NCBI GenBank assembly: GCA_033675545.1
Contig: JAWDGP010000077.1
Location: forward strand, 252,501 to 316,500
Source: Elysia crispata
Lineage: Eukaryota > Mollusca > Gastropoda > Plakobranchidae
Length of the DNA: 64,000 nucleotides
Reading direction: 5' to 3'
Within the stretch, counting starts at the first letter, position 1. Each line of letters begins with the position of its first letter. Positions 37,860-49,813 of the stretch are shown here, one piece after another. The position numbers and the translations under genes were made by a program. The notes under the pieces are model-generated. The model was not told the origin of the DNA and searched no databases. It saw nothing but the letters and a program-made list of their open reading frames with translations.

Positions 37860-40800
37860 TTACTTAAAAAACTGTAACCACGTCTGTGGATTGAACTTCA
37901 GAATTGTATCCACCTGCTGTTGAGATATGCCCCTCTTAAGCATCTTAGGGACGATGTTGAGGAGAATATGGGAGTATCCATGGCCTCCATATTTCATCTA
38001 GAGAAGACAAAAAATAGCAAAGATCTTGATTGGAATTCTCTTATATCGAAAGATTATTTTTTTCCAACTCATGAACCTGATTGATTGAGCAAACAAAAGC
38101 ATACAAACCCTAAACAAATTAAAATATTAAGATTTAAAAGAATGTTCACCTTAACAGTTCTCCTGAATTTAAATTTTTCCTTCATGTTTTTTGTACTATT
38201 GTACAGACACAATTAGTGGGCAAGAACTTCTTTAGCAACATTTACCGTACAAGTCAGATTATAAGAAACACTATGAAGTTATAGATTTAACAATACTCTG
38301 AGGTAAATTTTGGCAGGCAACCTACATGAAACTCACCAGCCTATGCTTTGTGTGTATGTCATGACTAATGACCACTTGCTCCAGATATCCCTCGTCCAGC
38401 AGAAATTTTACAGTCTGTATCCGTTGGGCATCACTTGGCATGTCAATAGACTCATTTAGCTGGTAGTGAGACACTTCAATACCAAAAAGATCATACTCAA
38501 GGTAGCAGCCAAGCTTAGCAAACTCCAAGAGAGAATTCCTGTCAAATATTGTCCCTGTAGTGAAAAGAAAATTAGCCCACATTAATATTGTGCTTGTAAA
38601 ATCATGTTTTTAAATGTCTAACAAAAATTTTAAAAGAATACCAGTGTAATAATCTCTTTGAGACCAATGATTTTTTTCTTGATTAGCTGTTATTAAAGAA
38701 TCAAACTGCCTGATTGATTTTACCAAGGGTATGATTATCAATAAAAACAGTTTTATCTCATTACTTGAAACCAATCAACATAATATTTTTATTTTTTGTT
38801 GTTGTTGTTTTAAAACCAACTTAATAATTGAATCTGTGTGAATGAATTTCATTAAAGTATTTTTTTTCTTATGTTCCTTCTTCATACTTATGATTCACCT
38901 GAAACTGTTTCTGTAACTATAGATTTATTGTTGACTTAATAATCGCTTTAGAAGAATGACAGTTGATTTTTTTTGCTGTGTAATAGGCATACTTAAAACA
39001 CATGAAGTGATTTCAGACATTTTTGCAACAAAGTCAACTTTTACCCTCTTCTTTAAAAGAGTAATATGATAATTTTGTGAAAATATGTTTACTTTTGGAT
39101 TACTTTTTGAATGTATTTGTAGTAGATTCCTTGAGTTTGAATTTAATTTTTTTCACAACACAGAATTTTCCTATTGGAGAATGCTTACATTTATTGACTT
39201 TTAATTTTATACTATCTACATGAAGAAATATCTGGCGAAAATAAATCTTTTCTGCATACTGTGCAATTTTTTTTTTTTTGGAAGATTATATGAGAAAATC
39301 ATCTATCTAAATAAATACAAAAATGTGAAAGTATAGGTGTAGAAAATGCTAAAAAATTGGCACATGAAGACAGGACAGTAAAAAAGCAAAAGGCAATTTT
39401 TTACATATAGGGTTGCATCAGTTAACTGAATTTTTTTAAGATAAAAAGATACCAGATAATCATAAGAATTTGGCTTTATGAGATAAAATTATTGCATGCA
39501 TTTGTGCTCGTGCTAATTACTAGGGACGCTACCACCTTCTTTAGATACTCAAGGCACCATTTTTGCCTGATGAGTACTAATTACACTATTTTGTAAGCAT
39601 ATACATGCAATTTTTACTTCTTTCTTTTTCATGTTAGTTCACCCAGAACTGTTGCTTTTACTAGTAACTTTTTTTGAGGACGTTGCTTACATTCTTTTTT
39701 GTTTCATTTTAATCAAATTGCAAATAAATGGATCTGCTGAGTCAAAAATAAAATTGTGCATTTTTTGACAAACTTTAGCAACTACTGACGTTTTTGTGTG
39801 CAAGTTTTGCCTTTTACTTTGGCAAATTTTGGTGTTTTAATTGATAAATTTCCGCAGTGACCCATTACTTTGCCAACCTTAATAATCTCATAAGATAAAC
39901 TGGCATCTGCATCTAGAAGTCGTCAACAGTTTAAACATTCTCGTTATCACTACCAGTATTTTCATCAAACCACTGCATACATCTTCCTCACCATCTGCAT
40001 GTATGATATCACCACCATCTGCCCATTTCATCATCCTCAGAAGAAGCAACATTGCCAGTATCTTCATGATTCACACTTAGATCTAGGCCAGGTACAAAAA
40101 ATTCATGTTTTAGAATATTCAGCTTAGTCTTGATTCTCCGTGTAGACAGTATTCAGAAACAAATTTTATCACATTATATAAAAACTAATTCTGAAGGGAT
40201 GGATTTTTTCACTGCACTGATTTTATTTGCATTTTGTTAACTGTTAATAGTAAAGATATATTTAGAATTCTTCAATACGAGAAAATAGCTTATTGTGTAC
40301 TTTCTCAATCTACGTACAGATGCATATAAAGATTGATTTTACAAATTCCTGTAAAAGGTGCTCAGAGGTGCATAACGTTACAGAATCTCTTGTTATTTTT
40401 ATCACTATGATAATAAGCATTTAAAGGGAAGCTAACTAACTTGCAATTATACAAAATTTGCTAACTACTCTTAATATCTAAGAGCTTTGCTCCACTTTTA
40501 AAGTTTGTTTTAAATCTTCTTTGAAACCTTATATATGCTGGTGACATTTTTTTTTCTTTTTTTTTTTTTGATTATTAGAACTCGGTCTTTGCGAACACTG
40601 GAATTTTAAAGTTAAAGATGGTAGTGCACTCACTATCAAGATGAGACATGACCGTGTGTCTGGCTTTGCCACCAGCCTCCATCAGAATCCTCATAGCCTC
40701 ACCGGGAGCATCTGGGTGACGTCCTGGGTGGATGATGATTGGGCAGCCTAGCTCATCCTGAACAGCTGCACTGGCTCTCAGTGAGCGGCATTCAAAGTCT

Positions 40801-42735
40801 ACAAGAACCATTAGAAAAATTTAACATGTAATTTTCAAAGAAGTGATAGGTGCAAAGAAAGTTATCTTGAAGATAAAACTACTTGTTATCAGACTTGTCT
40901 TAAAACACTTGATGAAAATATTTACAGTGGTCATAATGAAACTTAAAAGATATTTTTTTAAAAAGGTGCTATGCAAATACACATTTATAATTCAAATCCT
41001 GAACAAGTAACAGTTTCATAAGTGGCAATGATGAAATCCATATTTTCTAAAGACCAATAAATTCTGCTGTTCAAATATATCCCTGTTAAAATCATCTGCA
41101 TCCCTAAGTCTTCCAAATTGCTCAGACATTAAAATAGCAATGTTAATTTTGACTTACAATGTTGTTTTTTTTTCACTTAAGCTGTTTGATTACCAAATTA
41201 TGAAGAAATTTGACTTTAACTGATTTATTGCACCTAATTAATTCGTGAAATGCTTGAAAGGTCCCTTTTCCTTTTTTCTTTTAACTATTCTCCATAAGCT
41301 GTGCTCATTAACTATTCAAGATTCTTTCTAATACTGCAGAGCTGTAGACTGGCAGAGTGCAAAAACATGCTATTTATCTGTGCTGATTACACTGCTTTAG
41401 CCCTTCAGATGGAATTATGTAATTGATGTTTACAAAACCCTCCCCATTATTAGCAATGTTCTACATAAAGTTAGCTCTCAATATCAAATGTAAATTGATC
41501 ATTTTGAAATTGGATTTTTGAGAATGATATTAAAGCAGACAAAAAACAATAGAGATGTGGCTTTGTTGATCCATATTGCAAGTGAAAAAAGGGCAAATGA
41601 ATTCTATGCCAAAAATACTAGCAACAAAAATTAAAAGAAGACCCTGACAAGTGGCAATGCTCATTAAAAAATGTTTTCAGTTTTCTCAGGCATAAATTCC
41701 CAAGTCCTCAGAAAAATTATTTGTTATTCTACTCAAAAGACAAAAAAAGTGATATGTCTCACAAAGATCAAAAGACATAAAGCATAGACTTTTCCCAAAC
41801 TCACCTGTGATAGGCCAGGCTGTGCCTACTTCTCCTATGATCCCACACTTCACTCCCTCAACCCCATCTATCAAATCCTGTCTCATGTAATTTGCCATCT
41901 TCTCCTCTGTATAACCAACTCGCACAGATTCAGTTTGGGCACCATCTACATAGAAGCCTAGAGAACAAAACAAATTTAAAAAATAAAGAAGCTTGCAGCT
42001 TCATGAAAAATGTGCAGGGATAAGGAAATTAATCACTCAGTATCTGTTGCAAGTTTGACTCATAGTGAGAGCTATAACTGCAATACTCATAGCTGCTGCT
42101 GCTGTTGTTGCTGTTGCAAAATTGAAACAATAAAAATTATTGATATTACTGCTGCTCAAGATATCAGCAAAGTGGTTCATGTGGCCTCAAATTTTGCAAA
42201 GTATGTTTACTTTTATTTGTTGTTGTAGTTTGTTTTTTTTTCTGCATTTTACATTAAAAAAAAAATAAGACAAGCAGTAAATTGTTTAGATCTATTATTT
42301 ATATCAGAGAAGGTACTGAAATACTTATTATTAAAATTTGATGTGTTGCATACCGGTATTACTAATCAGGGGAAAAAAATGATTCAAATTTCATTTTCCC
42401 TTCAAATGTGGCACAAAATATCTTTTGTTATGAAATTCTCTATAAATGAAAAATTGCATATTTATATTATAAAATCCATCAAAAGAAATAAAAGATTTAG
42501 CACAGGGAAAATAGGTGAGTAATATAAAGACTTAAATGAACTGATCATGTAAATTTTTATGAAATTGCTTTAAATAGTTTTCATCTCACGACACCAAAGT
42601 AAAAGCAATAACGTGTAACCTTTCTGGGTTCTCGTTAAAATTTTGTTAAAATATTAATTTTGGAAAAAAAAAAGGATAGGCGGGGTTGACAAAGCACAAT
42701 GTTATTTCCAAATGAGGTGAAACAGAGGAACAATT

Positions 42736-42784
<49 letters not shown>

Positions 42785-43861
42785 GTGTGTCAAATAACAT
42801 AATAAAAAAACTTCGAAACTTTGAAGTCGTGGATCACATAACTAGGTAGGAAAATTTTTCTAAATATACGAGGGCATATTGATAAGTTTTGCCTCCAAGT
42901 CCATAACTTTGGAAATAATGAAGACAAACAAATGATACTTACACCAAATGAAAGGTCATTTTATTTAGCACCAGATGACATATCATTTTTCAACATAATC
43001 ACCGTCCCGTTCGATACAGACCCGCCACCGACGGACGACCTGCTGGATGCCGTCAGCGAAGAAGTCAGCAGTCTTGTCTCTGCACCAAGAAAGAACAGCA
43101 TTCTTCACATCTTCGTCTGTCTCGTAACGGTTGCCCTTGAGGTAATCCTTGAGTTTTGGAAAAAGGAAGAAATCGCTCGCAGCAAGATCTGGGCTATAAG
43201 GCGGGTGCGGTAATGTCCGGAGGCCTAAACGATCTAAAGCCGTGCGAGTTTCCAAACTTGTGTGAGGGTGAGCGTTGTCGTGATGGATGATGGAAACTTT
43301 CTCACGCCTTACCCGTCGCAACCTCGCTTTCAGTTTCTCCAGTGTGTTCACATATTTCGTAGAATTCACGGTGTTGCCTTGTTCCAAAAATTCTGTGTGA
43401 ACCACATCCTCACTGTCCCAAAAGATCGTGAGAAGCACCATCATCCATCACGACAACGCTCGCCCTCACACAAGTTTGGAAACTCGCACGGCTTTAGATC
43501 GTTTAGGCCTCCGGACATTACCGCACCCGCCTTATAGCCCAGATCTTGCTGCGAGCGATTTCTTCCTTTTTCCAAAACTCAAGGATTACCTCAAGGGCAA
43601 CCGTTACGAGACAGACGAAGATGTGAAGAATGCTCTTCTTTCTTGGTGCAGAGACAAGACTGCTGACTTCTTGGCTGACGGCATCCAGCAGGTCGTCCGT
43701 CGGTGGCGGGTCTGTATCGAACGGGACGGTGATTATGTTGAAAAATGATATGTCATCTGGTGCTAAATAAAATGACCTTTCATTTGGTGTAAGTATCATT
43801 TGTTTGTCTTCATTATTTCCAAAGTTATGGACTTGGAGGCAAAACTTATCAATATGCCCTC

Positions 43862-43898
<37 letters not shown>

Positions 43899-46800
43899 TG
43901 GATTGAGGGAGTTCTAAGAATACATTCAGCTACTGAGCTTACCAGTCCCGGAGATAATGTTGACACCAGTCATATCTGCCAGTGTTTTCAATTTCTTCAA
44001 ATCCCTGTAAATACCCATAGTTGTGTTTTCCACAATGGTATGCCCACCATTTTCCTACAAAATGGAAAAAGAAGCATGATAGAACAAAATTTTTTCGCAA
44101 AAAGAAAAAAGGGTATCAACAAAATACAAAATAGTAATACCTGTTTGACAAAGATTGGTGGGATAAAAAAGAGAGTTGATGGTCCAAGAAAATAGGGCAT
44201 AACAACATAACAGAACTCTACTAGCTTAGCAGTTGATAAGAGAGTATTTTTATTCTCAATCCATGTTGAGGTGGGTGTCGGGACCAGAAAGGAAATTTTT
44301 AGTTGCATAAAAACCATCTTTTCCCTTCAAACAAAACCTGATAAAGAAGATACAAGTTTTACGTTCAATGTAAACTTAAGTCTGAAAAAGATGCTTCAAT
44401 TAATCTATTTTGGTTAGTGATTCTGGGGGGAAAAAACCCAGTCTTCCTCCCACCAACCAGAGACTGCACTGGGCAAAGCATTATTCCCATGCGGTTTTAG
44501 TTAGTTGACCAGTGCTGATCGAGTAATCCTGACCCAGCTGTGCATTGAGTGGTCTGCTAGCACTGGGCTTACTACTCTTTATTTTTTCAACTTTAAACAT
44601 TGTAAAATACTAGCGTAACAAAAAAGAGGGTGGTGTTGGCTTTTTGATATAAGTTATTGAAAAATGAAGAGAAGGATTTCTTGTAAAAGACGTGCTGGTA
44701 ACATGTGTTTCAGTCTGTCTTAATGATTTTTTATGCCTCACATCTGTGTTTAAGGGCAATGATCAACTGGTGGCTATCTATCTCTTCTTAATGTTTCCAG
44801 TTGCAAAGTAAAACTTATTACACAGATAAGTTAAGTGCATATCATTTTTGACATAAAAACTATGGGTTAATAAAATGTTACTCTGTGAGTTCACACACAA
44901 ACGTGCTCTTGAATTACTTAGTTTCAACTTTGGTGTTTCTAGCAGTTCACCACAAATTTTGCATACATCGTTTAAGCACTGTTCATTATATTGATGGTAT
45001 ATAGAGAATATTCTATGGTGGATTGTTAATAATGTTTGCTAAAATTTTAAGAGAAATTTGGGTGAAAAATTCAGGCACTTAAAGTAAAGACTCCATGAAT
45101 TTGTAAATTTGAGAATAAAGAACAAAACCTTGGTTTTACTAATTTGAAGAAAAAATTTAATTTGGTCCTTAATCTTTATCAATTTTCAAGATATTCCTTA
45201 ACTAAGGAAAAAAATGTTACTATAAATAACTATCGTCACTAAGTTTTCTTTCTTTTCTAACACACACAATTTTAAAAGGAGAGTCACCAAAATTTCACGA
45301 TAATCCAGAGAAAATCTTTATAATTCAAGGTTTAGTATCAAAAGTACTCTGTGTGGATGCAGGTTTGACGTAGAAATGATTAAAATGGGGCTTGTAATTT
45401 TGTTTTTCAACCTTCTTGTCTGGCCTGGGTAGAAACATAGCATCCATACTGCATGACCCTGGACAAGCCCAGGTCAGCTGTCAAGACTGTATGGGTGGCT
45501 GGTGAGAGCTTTAACTAAAATAGAGGTAAGGAAGAAGGAAGTCGAATCTGTGTAGGGCTCTTTAGGGGGATAGCGCACCATATGCTTGTTAAACATTTCA
45601 TCGAACTCAGTGGGTATCCCTAAGGAAGGCCAAAAGAAAAAGTTTGGTGTTTTAAAATAGCAAATAGTCTGCAACCAGCGTTGCTGAACAGAACTATTGA
45701 CATAAAAGACATAAAAAATGATTAAAACTGATCACTTATTCTAGAACAAAATAGACTTGGATACCTAAAATTGGTTTTCATGCTAGCCTCTTATAGAGCA
45801 AAAGAAAAAAATTAATTACTTTTTAAGTAAAAATCATACACGCTTGATAATCAGTAAATACCCAGTTATTCTGAAATGACTAACAAAAAGCAAAAAGGAA
45901 AAAAAAACAACAAAGAATAAAATGAGAAACAGTCATCATTGTTTCAAAGAGCTCTCATACTAGTATAGTATATAAATCTGCTTCTTCTGCGTAGAAAATG
46001 CCTTGCAAGCACCCTTCCCCAATAAGCCATACACCATTTTTTACTTTCAAGGGACTGTATTCAGTTTTTTGTTGACCTCTTTTTGTTTAGATTGTAGTGT
46101 TTATTAGCAAACAAAGAGAAAATTAGACTGCGGATTTATTTCTTTCGGTATGTTTCTTTTGATTTTTACACCATTTACTGGTGGGCCCTGATTCAATAGC
46201 ATCAAACATGTTCTCCAATTGATATATCCTATAGGTATATATATATATATGACTCCATGAATTTGTAAATTTGAGAATAAAGAACAAAACCTTGGTTTTA
46301 CTAATTTGAAGAAAAAATTTAATTTGGCCCTTAATTTTTTTCAATTTTCAAGATATTCCTTAAGTAAGGAAAAAAATGTTACTATAAATAACTATCTTCA
46401 CTACATTTTCTTTCTTTCCTAACGCACACAATTTTAAAAGGAGAGTCACCAAAATTTCACAATAATCCAGAGAAAATATTTATAATTCAAGGTTTAGTAT
46501 CAAAAGTATACATATATATATTTGTGAGTGTGTGTTTTAGTTAGAATATTGAAAGTAAAAAAAAAGATGAAAGAGAGAGAAAGCGTAAATAAAATATTTT
46601 TCAAAATACTTACTTTAAAAAACAAAAGTTCCTCTTTCACAGCTGTATCTTCTCCTTCAAAAGTAAGATTTGGGATATGAGTGTAACTAAAGGATGAAAT
46701 AAAAGGGGTTTTGATGGGGGTTGAGGGTGCAATGAAAAGTCAAGAATCTTAAAACGTCCAATATGTTGTTAAAAAAAGGGATCTATGATGTGGAGCTTAG

Positions 46801-48151
46801 AAATAAAACCTGTAAAACAAGTACATGTGTAAACATGTCATGATAATTCCAGATAATGAAGTTCTCATCATTTTAAATTAATTTCAGAAAAGTTTAGAGT
46901 TTCTCTTACAGTTAAATAGCAGCCTTGTCATCAACAGCTGCTCTTTAAAAAAGTATTTCAATCATTGCCAATCTTTTAAAGTGGATCAGAGACTGTAAGA
47001 TAGTTGAGCTGTGATGTGAATGTTCAACCAAACAATGCAACATTTTAATATAAAAATTCACACAATGGCATCTCACGGGTTTTGTTGTATCCACCCAAGG
47101 TGTCTCATTTCAAAGGGAGCAGTGGATAGAGTTTCTGAGCGCTTGTTTTTAGGTGGAGTATAGAAGGATGGCACTTGAATGTAGAGATGTTCGTGAGTCA
47201 ATGTTACACCAAGATCTTCTGGCTGTAGGACACCCTGTACTAAAAATGTAGAAAGAAAAAGGAGATCTGACTTTTCCTTAAGGTAAAACATACTCGAACA
47301 CTAGATAATTTCAATAACAAGATAAAGACCCTATCCATCTGTTAATGCTCCATGAAATAATGGTACAAAAATATTAGCACTTCCTCTGTGTTAAGTTGCC
47401 AGTGTTTGCTTACCATAACACAGTAAGTTTTTTTTATTGACATAGATCCTAGTTGAGAATGAAAGTGGCATCTCCCATTTTTAAATAGGCCTTCTTGAAA
47501 ATGGTATTACTGCCAGTGAGTAATTGATTATGAGTGACAATAACTGACTGTGAAACTTCTGAGTAGAGATCATTTTATAAAAATCATTTATCAAACCAAA
47601 AGTGCTTCAGATCAGGGTCCTAAGTGAAGATAGCTGATACAAAGAAGAAATCCTAATTACAGACTGGACTGTATATTTCCTTTTTCATACACAAATAATA
47701 TCACAATTACTATTGGTATCACCACCAGAACCAATATCATTAGTAAAAACAGCAATTGCAACATTTGCATTAATATCTTTCATTTCCCTTGATGACCATT
47801 TCAATATTATAACATTTTCTAATGGTGTTCACTTATTCTTTTACCTCTATCATATCAATGGTATTTCATCATAATCATCAAAATTCAATAATTATTTTAA
47901 TCATGTCTCATACTGCACAACAGAAACATCAAACTCATCTCCAACAGTAAGATTTCTAATCTTTAATCCATTAAATTTTTACTATCTATTGAACATAGAA
48001 TCATGACTTTGTTGCACCCCAACATTTTGCCACTTAGCCTAATTCAAGACGAAAATTGCATGCTTGGGTGGAAAATGTCATGAATTCCACATATGAGTTT
48101 ATGTTTCACTATTTTTGTACCTGTGACTATTTTCCCTTTTCCAGATGACAT
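37860..48151 (-). CDS. PTER: Phosphotriesterase-related protein, eight exons
   Basis: Coding exons on the minus strand, all phase-consistent: 48151-48121, 47239-47077, 46686-46614, 44054-43943, 41957-41805, 40798-40634, 38554-38337, 37997-37860; 350 residues (human PTER has 349). It starts [16 protein letters not shown]. The metal-binding residues of the amidohydrolase/phosphotriesterase fold are all present: HEH in TLTHEHL (exon 2), Glu in GEVGTAWP (exon 5), His in IIIHPGR and in VMSHLD (exon 6), and Asp in [10 protein letters not shown] (exon 7). Other family blocks are [20 protein letters not shown] and [12 protein letters not shown]. Mammalian PTER has been reported to hydrolyse N-acetyltaurine to taurine and acetate; that substrate here is an inference from orthology. 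Intron 3 contains a 258-bp duplication and intron 4 a palindromic mariner. No lost residue or frame break was found, so the gene looks functional. Confidence 0.93.
37998..38336 (-). other. PTER intron 7
   Basis: Between exons 7 and 8 (GTGAGT donor at 38336, CTCTAG acceptor). AT-rich, nothing else seen. Confidence 0.85.
38555..40633 (-). other. PTER intron 6
   Basis: GTGAGT donor at 40633 and CTACAG acceptor. AT-rich with T tracts, no coding signal or recognised element. Confidence 0.85.
40799..41804 (-). other. PTER intron 5
   Basis: GTGAGT donor at 41804 and TTGTAG acceptor. AT-rich, nothing else recognised. Confidence 0.85.
42738..42781. repeat. (TA)n microsatellite
   Basis: About 22 TA units, 87 bp left of the palindromic mariner. 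Confidence 0.95.
42869..43862. mobile_element. Palindromic (foldback) mariner element
   Basis: A 994-bp element with ends CGAGGGCATATTGATAAG, flanked on both sides by TA, the usual mariner target duplication. The left arm (42869-43293) and right arm (43438-43862) are inverted copies of 425 bp in perfect register, with only about three mismatches noticed; the loop is 144 bp. Each arm, read towards its outer end, encodes the C-terminal transposase half with HHDNA and [20 protein letters not shown], including the second and third catalytic Asp spaced as D34D, ending in DYVEK. The loop continues the left-arm frame (minus strand, [16 protein letters not shown]). The N-terminal DNA-binding part and first catalytic Asp are absent, so it cannot be autonomous. 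It lies in PTER intron 4. Confidence 0.92.
43863..43895. repeat. (TA)n microsatellite abutting the mariner
   Basis: About 16 TA units directly joined to the right mariner end, suggesting insertion into a TA array or expansion of the TA target site. Confidence 0.93.
45089..45346. repeat. 258-bp direct repeat, copy 1
   Basis: Begins GACTCCATGAATTTGTAAAT and ends TATCAAAAGTA. It matches 46251-46508 along its full length with about a dozen substitutions and no net length change. Non-coding, in PTER intron 3. Confidence 0.93.
46251..46508. repeat. 258-bp direct repeat, copy 2
   Basis: Same sequence as 45089-45346 at roughly 95% identity. This copy is bounded on both sides by short (TA)n runs, while copy 1 is not, which suggests copy 2 is the inserted one. 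Confidence 0.93.
46687..47076 (-). other. PTER intron 2
   Basis: GTGAGA donor at 47076 and CCTTTAG acceptor. Nothing further seen. Confidence 0.85.
47240..48120 (-). other. PTER intron 1
   Basis: GTACAA donor at 48120 and TTTTTAG acceptor; follows the 31-nt first coding exon. AT-rich, no element recognised. Confidence 0.8.
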
Positions 48152-49238
48152 GATGAAGGCCGGGCAGTGTGAAAAGGAAATATATCAAATATCTGGGAAA
48201 AAAAATTAATGCATGTAAGTTTTATATGCTATATTTGTAGTTTGTGAGTACAAATGAAGAGTTCCTCCTCCCCCCCCCCTAAAAAAAAAAAATTAGTTTT
48301 TAATTTAAAGATGCACAAAGTAAGATGTAAAAAACTTAAAAATGATTTTAAAATCATTCCAATAAACTCTTTATCTCAATTAAAGCAGTCTCATATTTAA
48401 AGGTACATATGAAAGTCGCAAGTTCATTAACAGCCTCTGATCTTGTTGGCAATTAGGGGATTAAATTTTGTAACTTATGGGTGCCCTACAAATTTGGCTG
48501 CTATTGCATATCTCTCTACTTTAATAGGGAAAAGAAGTAATGGCCAATTTTTTAATTTCATATTTTCTTGAGATTTGTACATTTCAGTTATACTAACATG
48601 ACTGGGGTCGTGAACAAATCTTAGTCATAGCAAAGTATGAATCAAAAGAACATGATAGATTAAAGATATCAGTTGTCATAAAAAAGAACTTTGATGAAGT
48701 TAAACTATAGAAAACCAAACTCAAGGCGCAAAAAACCATATTGATTAAGACAAAAATAATAATGCACAAAAAACAATATTATCAAAATTACTATTTTGGT
48801 ATTATATCCATACGGACCAGGCAAATGTGATCATAGGGTCTACAATTTTGTCCTCTTTCCCTTTCGTTCTCAATGCATTAAAAACCCTAATATTGAGGGG
48901 TACAGGCTTCTATTTACATAGTTTTCATAATTGAGGAGATCAGAAAAATACACTATATTAGACATTTACTTATAAAATTTGAGACATTAGCCTTTTATAA
49001 TTTACATTTGCATTGAAAGCTATAGGCCTATAGAAAATATCACCATGGAAGTGCAAACGTTAAAAGTTAATTAGGAAAATAATTTTAAAAAAGACACGAG
49101 GAAGTATTCGAAGATATCTGATATATGTTTCATTAATTTTTTAACTTTCAAATTTAATTAACACAAATTTTTTTAAAAATGTTTACATTCACAGTCAAAG
49201 TACACTTTTTCTTACGAATGTTTTGATTCTACACGAAT

Positions 49239-49267
49239 AGATCTAGAGTCTAGATCTAGAAACTAGA
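49239..49267. repeat. GATCTA/TCTAGA short array
   Basis: Imperfect AGATCTAGAGTCTAGATCTA run about 1.1 kb upstream of the PTER start codon. Confidence 0.75.
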
Positions 49268-49442
49268 TTTTTTGCTGAGGACTAAAAGCTGTTTATAATG
49301 TCATGGTCAGAAATTTTTTCTTCAGATAATTGTTTGCTTTTAAAGGTGAGGAGAGAGGATCTAGACAATGATTTGCATTATAGGGTACATTTACTGTGTA
49401 TCTTAGTTCTAGAACTAATTGAATGATCTGTAACCAATCGAT

Positions 49443-49486
49443 TTAGATTTCTAGATTCTAGATCTAGATAGATCTAGATCTAGATT
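49443..49486. repeat. GATCTA/TCTAGA short array
   Basis: Imperfect GATCTA hexamers over about 44 bp, 1.3 kb upstream of PTER. Confidence 0.8.
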
Positions 49487-49738
49487 ATTCAAAAAGATTT
49501 TCTGCTTCGCTCGTTCTTGGATGGTGAATCGGTTGGTTAGCAAAAACAAAGATTGGACCTTAGATCTAATAAAGGTTGAAGGTTAAGGGTCAGGCCTGGG
49601 GGGAAAGGGTGGGGGGAGGAGTCCATAGAAAAAGGAAGAGGCATAATGCGCGATATCCTCTGCACTAAAATTTATGTGCCTTTATCTTCTTTTGATAAAA
49701 CGTACTTAGATCATGGTTGATTTTATGGCTCAATTCAT

Positions 49739-49746
49739 GATTATTA

Positions 49747-49813
<67 letters not shown>
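49739..49813. repeat. (ATT)n microsatellite
   Basis: About 25 ATT units with one GTT variant. Confidence 0.95.

Larger units (their letters stand above)
41958..43942 (-). other. PTER intron 4, host of the palindromic mariner
   Basis: GTAAGC donor at 43942 and CTCTAG acceptor. Contains a short CAG/CTG-like run near 42090-42117, a (TA)n array at 42738-42781, the palindromic mariner (42869-43862) and a second (TA)n array at 43863-43895. Confidence 0.85.
44055..46613 (-). other. PTER intron 3
   Basis: GTAAGT donor at 46613 and TTTGTAG acceptor. Holds a 258-bp direct duplication (45089-45346 and 46251-46508). An open frame at 45474-45674 has a good acceptor-like start but the wrong phase for PTER. 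Confidence 0.85.

Noticed and set aside
44425-44585. Moderately GC-rich block in PTER intron 3 that might be a SINE
   Set aside because: No pol III boxes or repeat partner found within the window.
45474-45674. Minus-strand frame [20 protein letters not shown] with an acceptor-like start in PTER intron 3
   Set aside because: Its phase does not fit PTER exon 3, PTER aligns end to end without it, and I recognise no other family.
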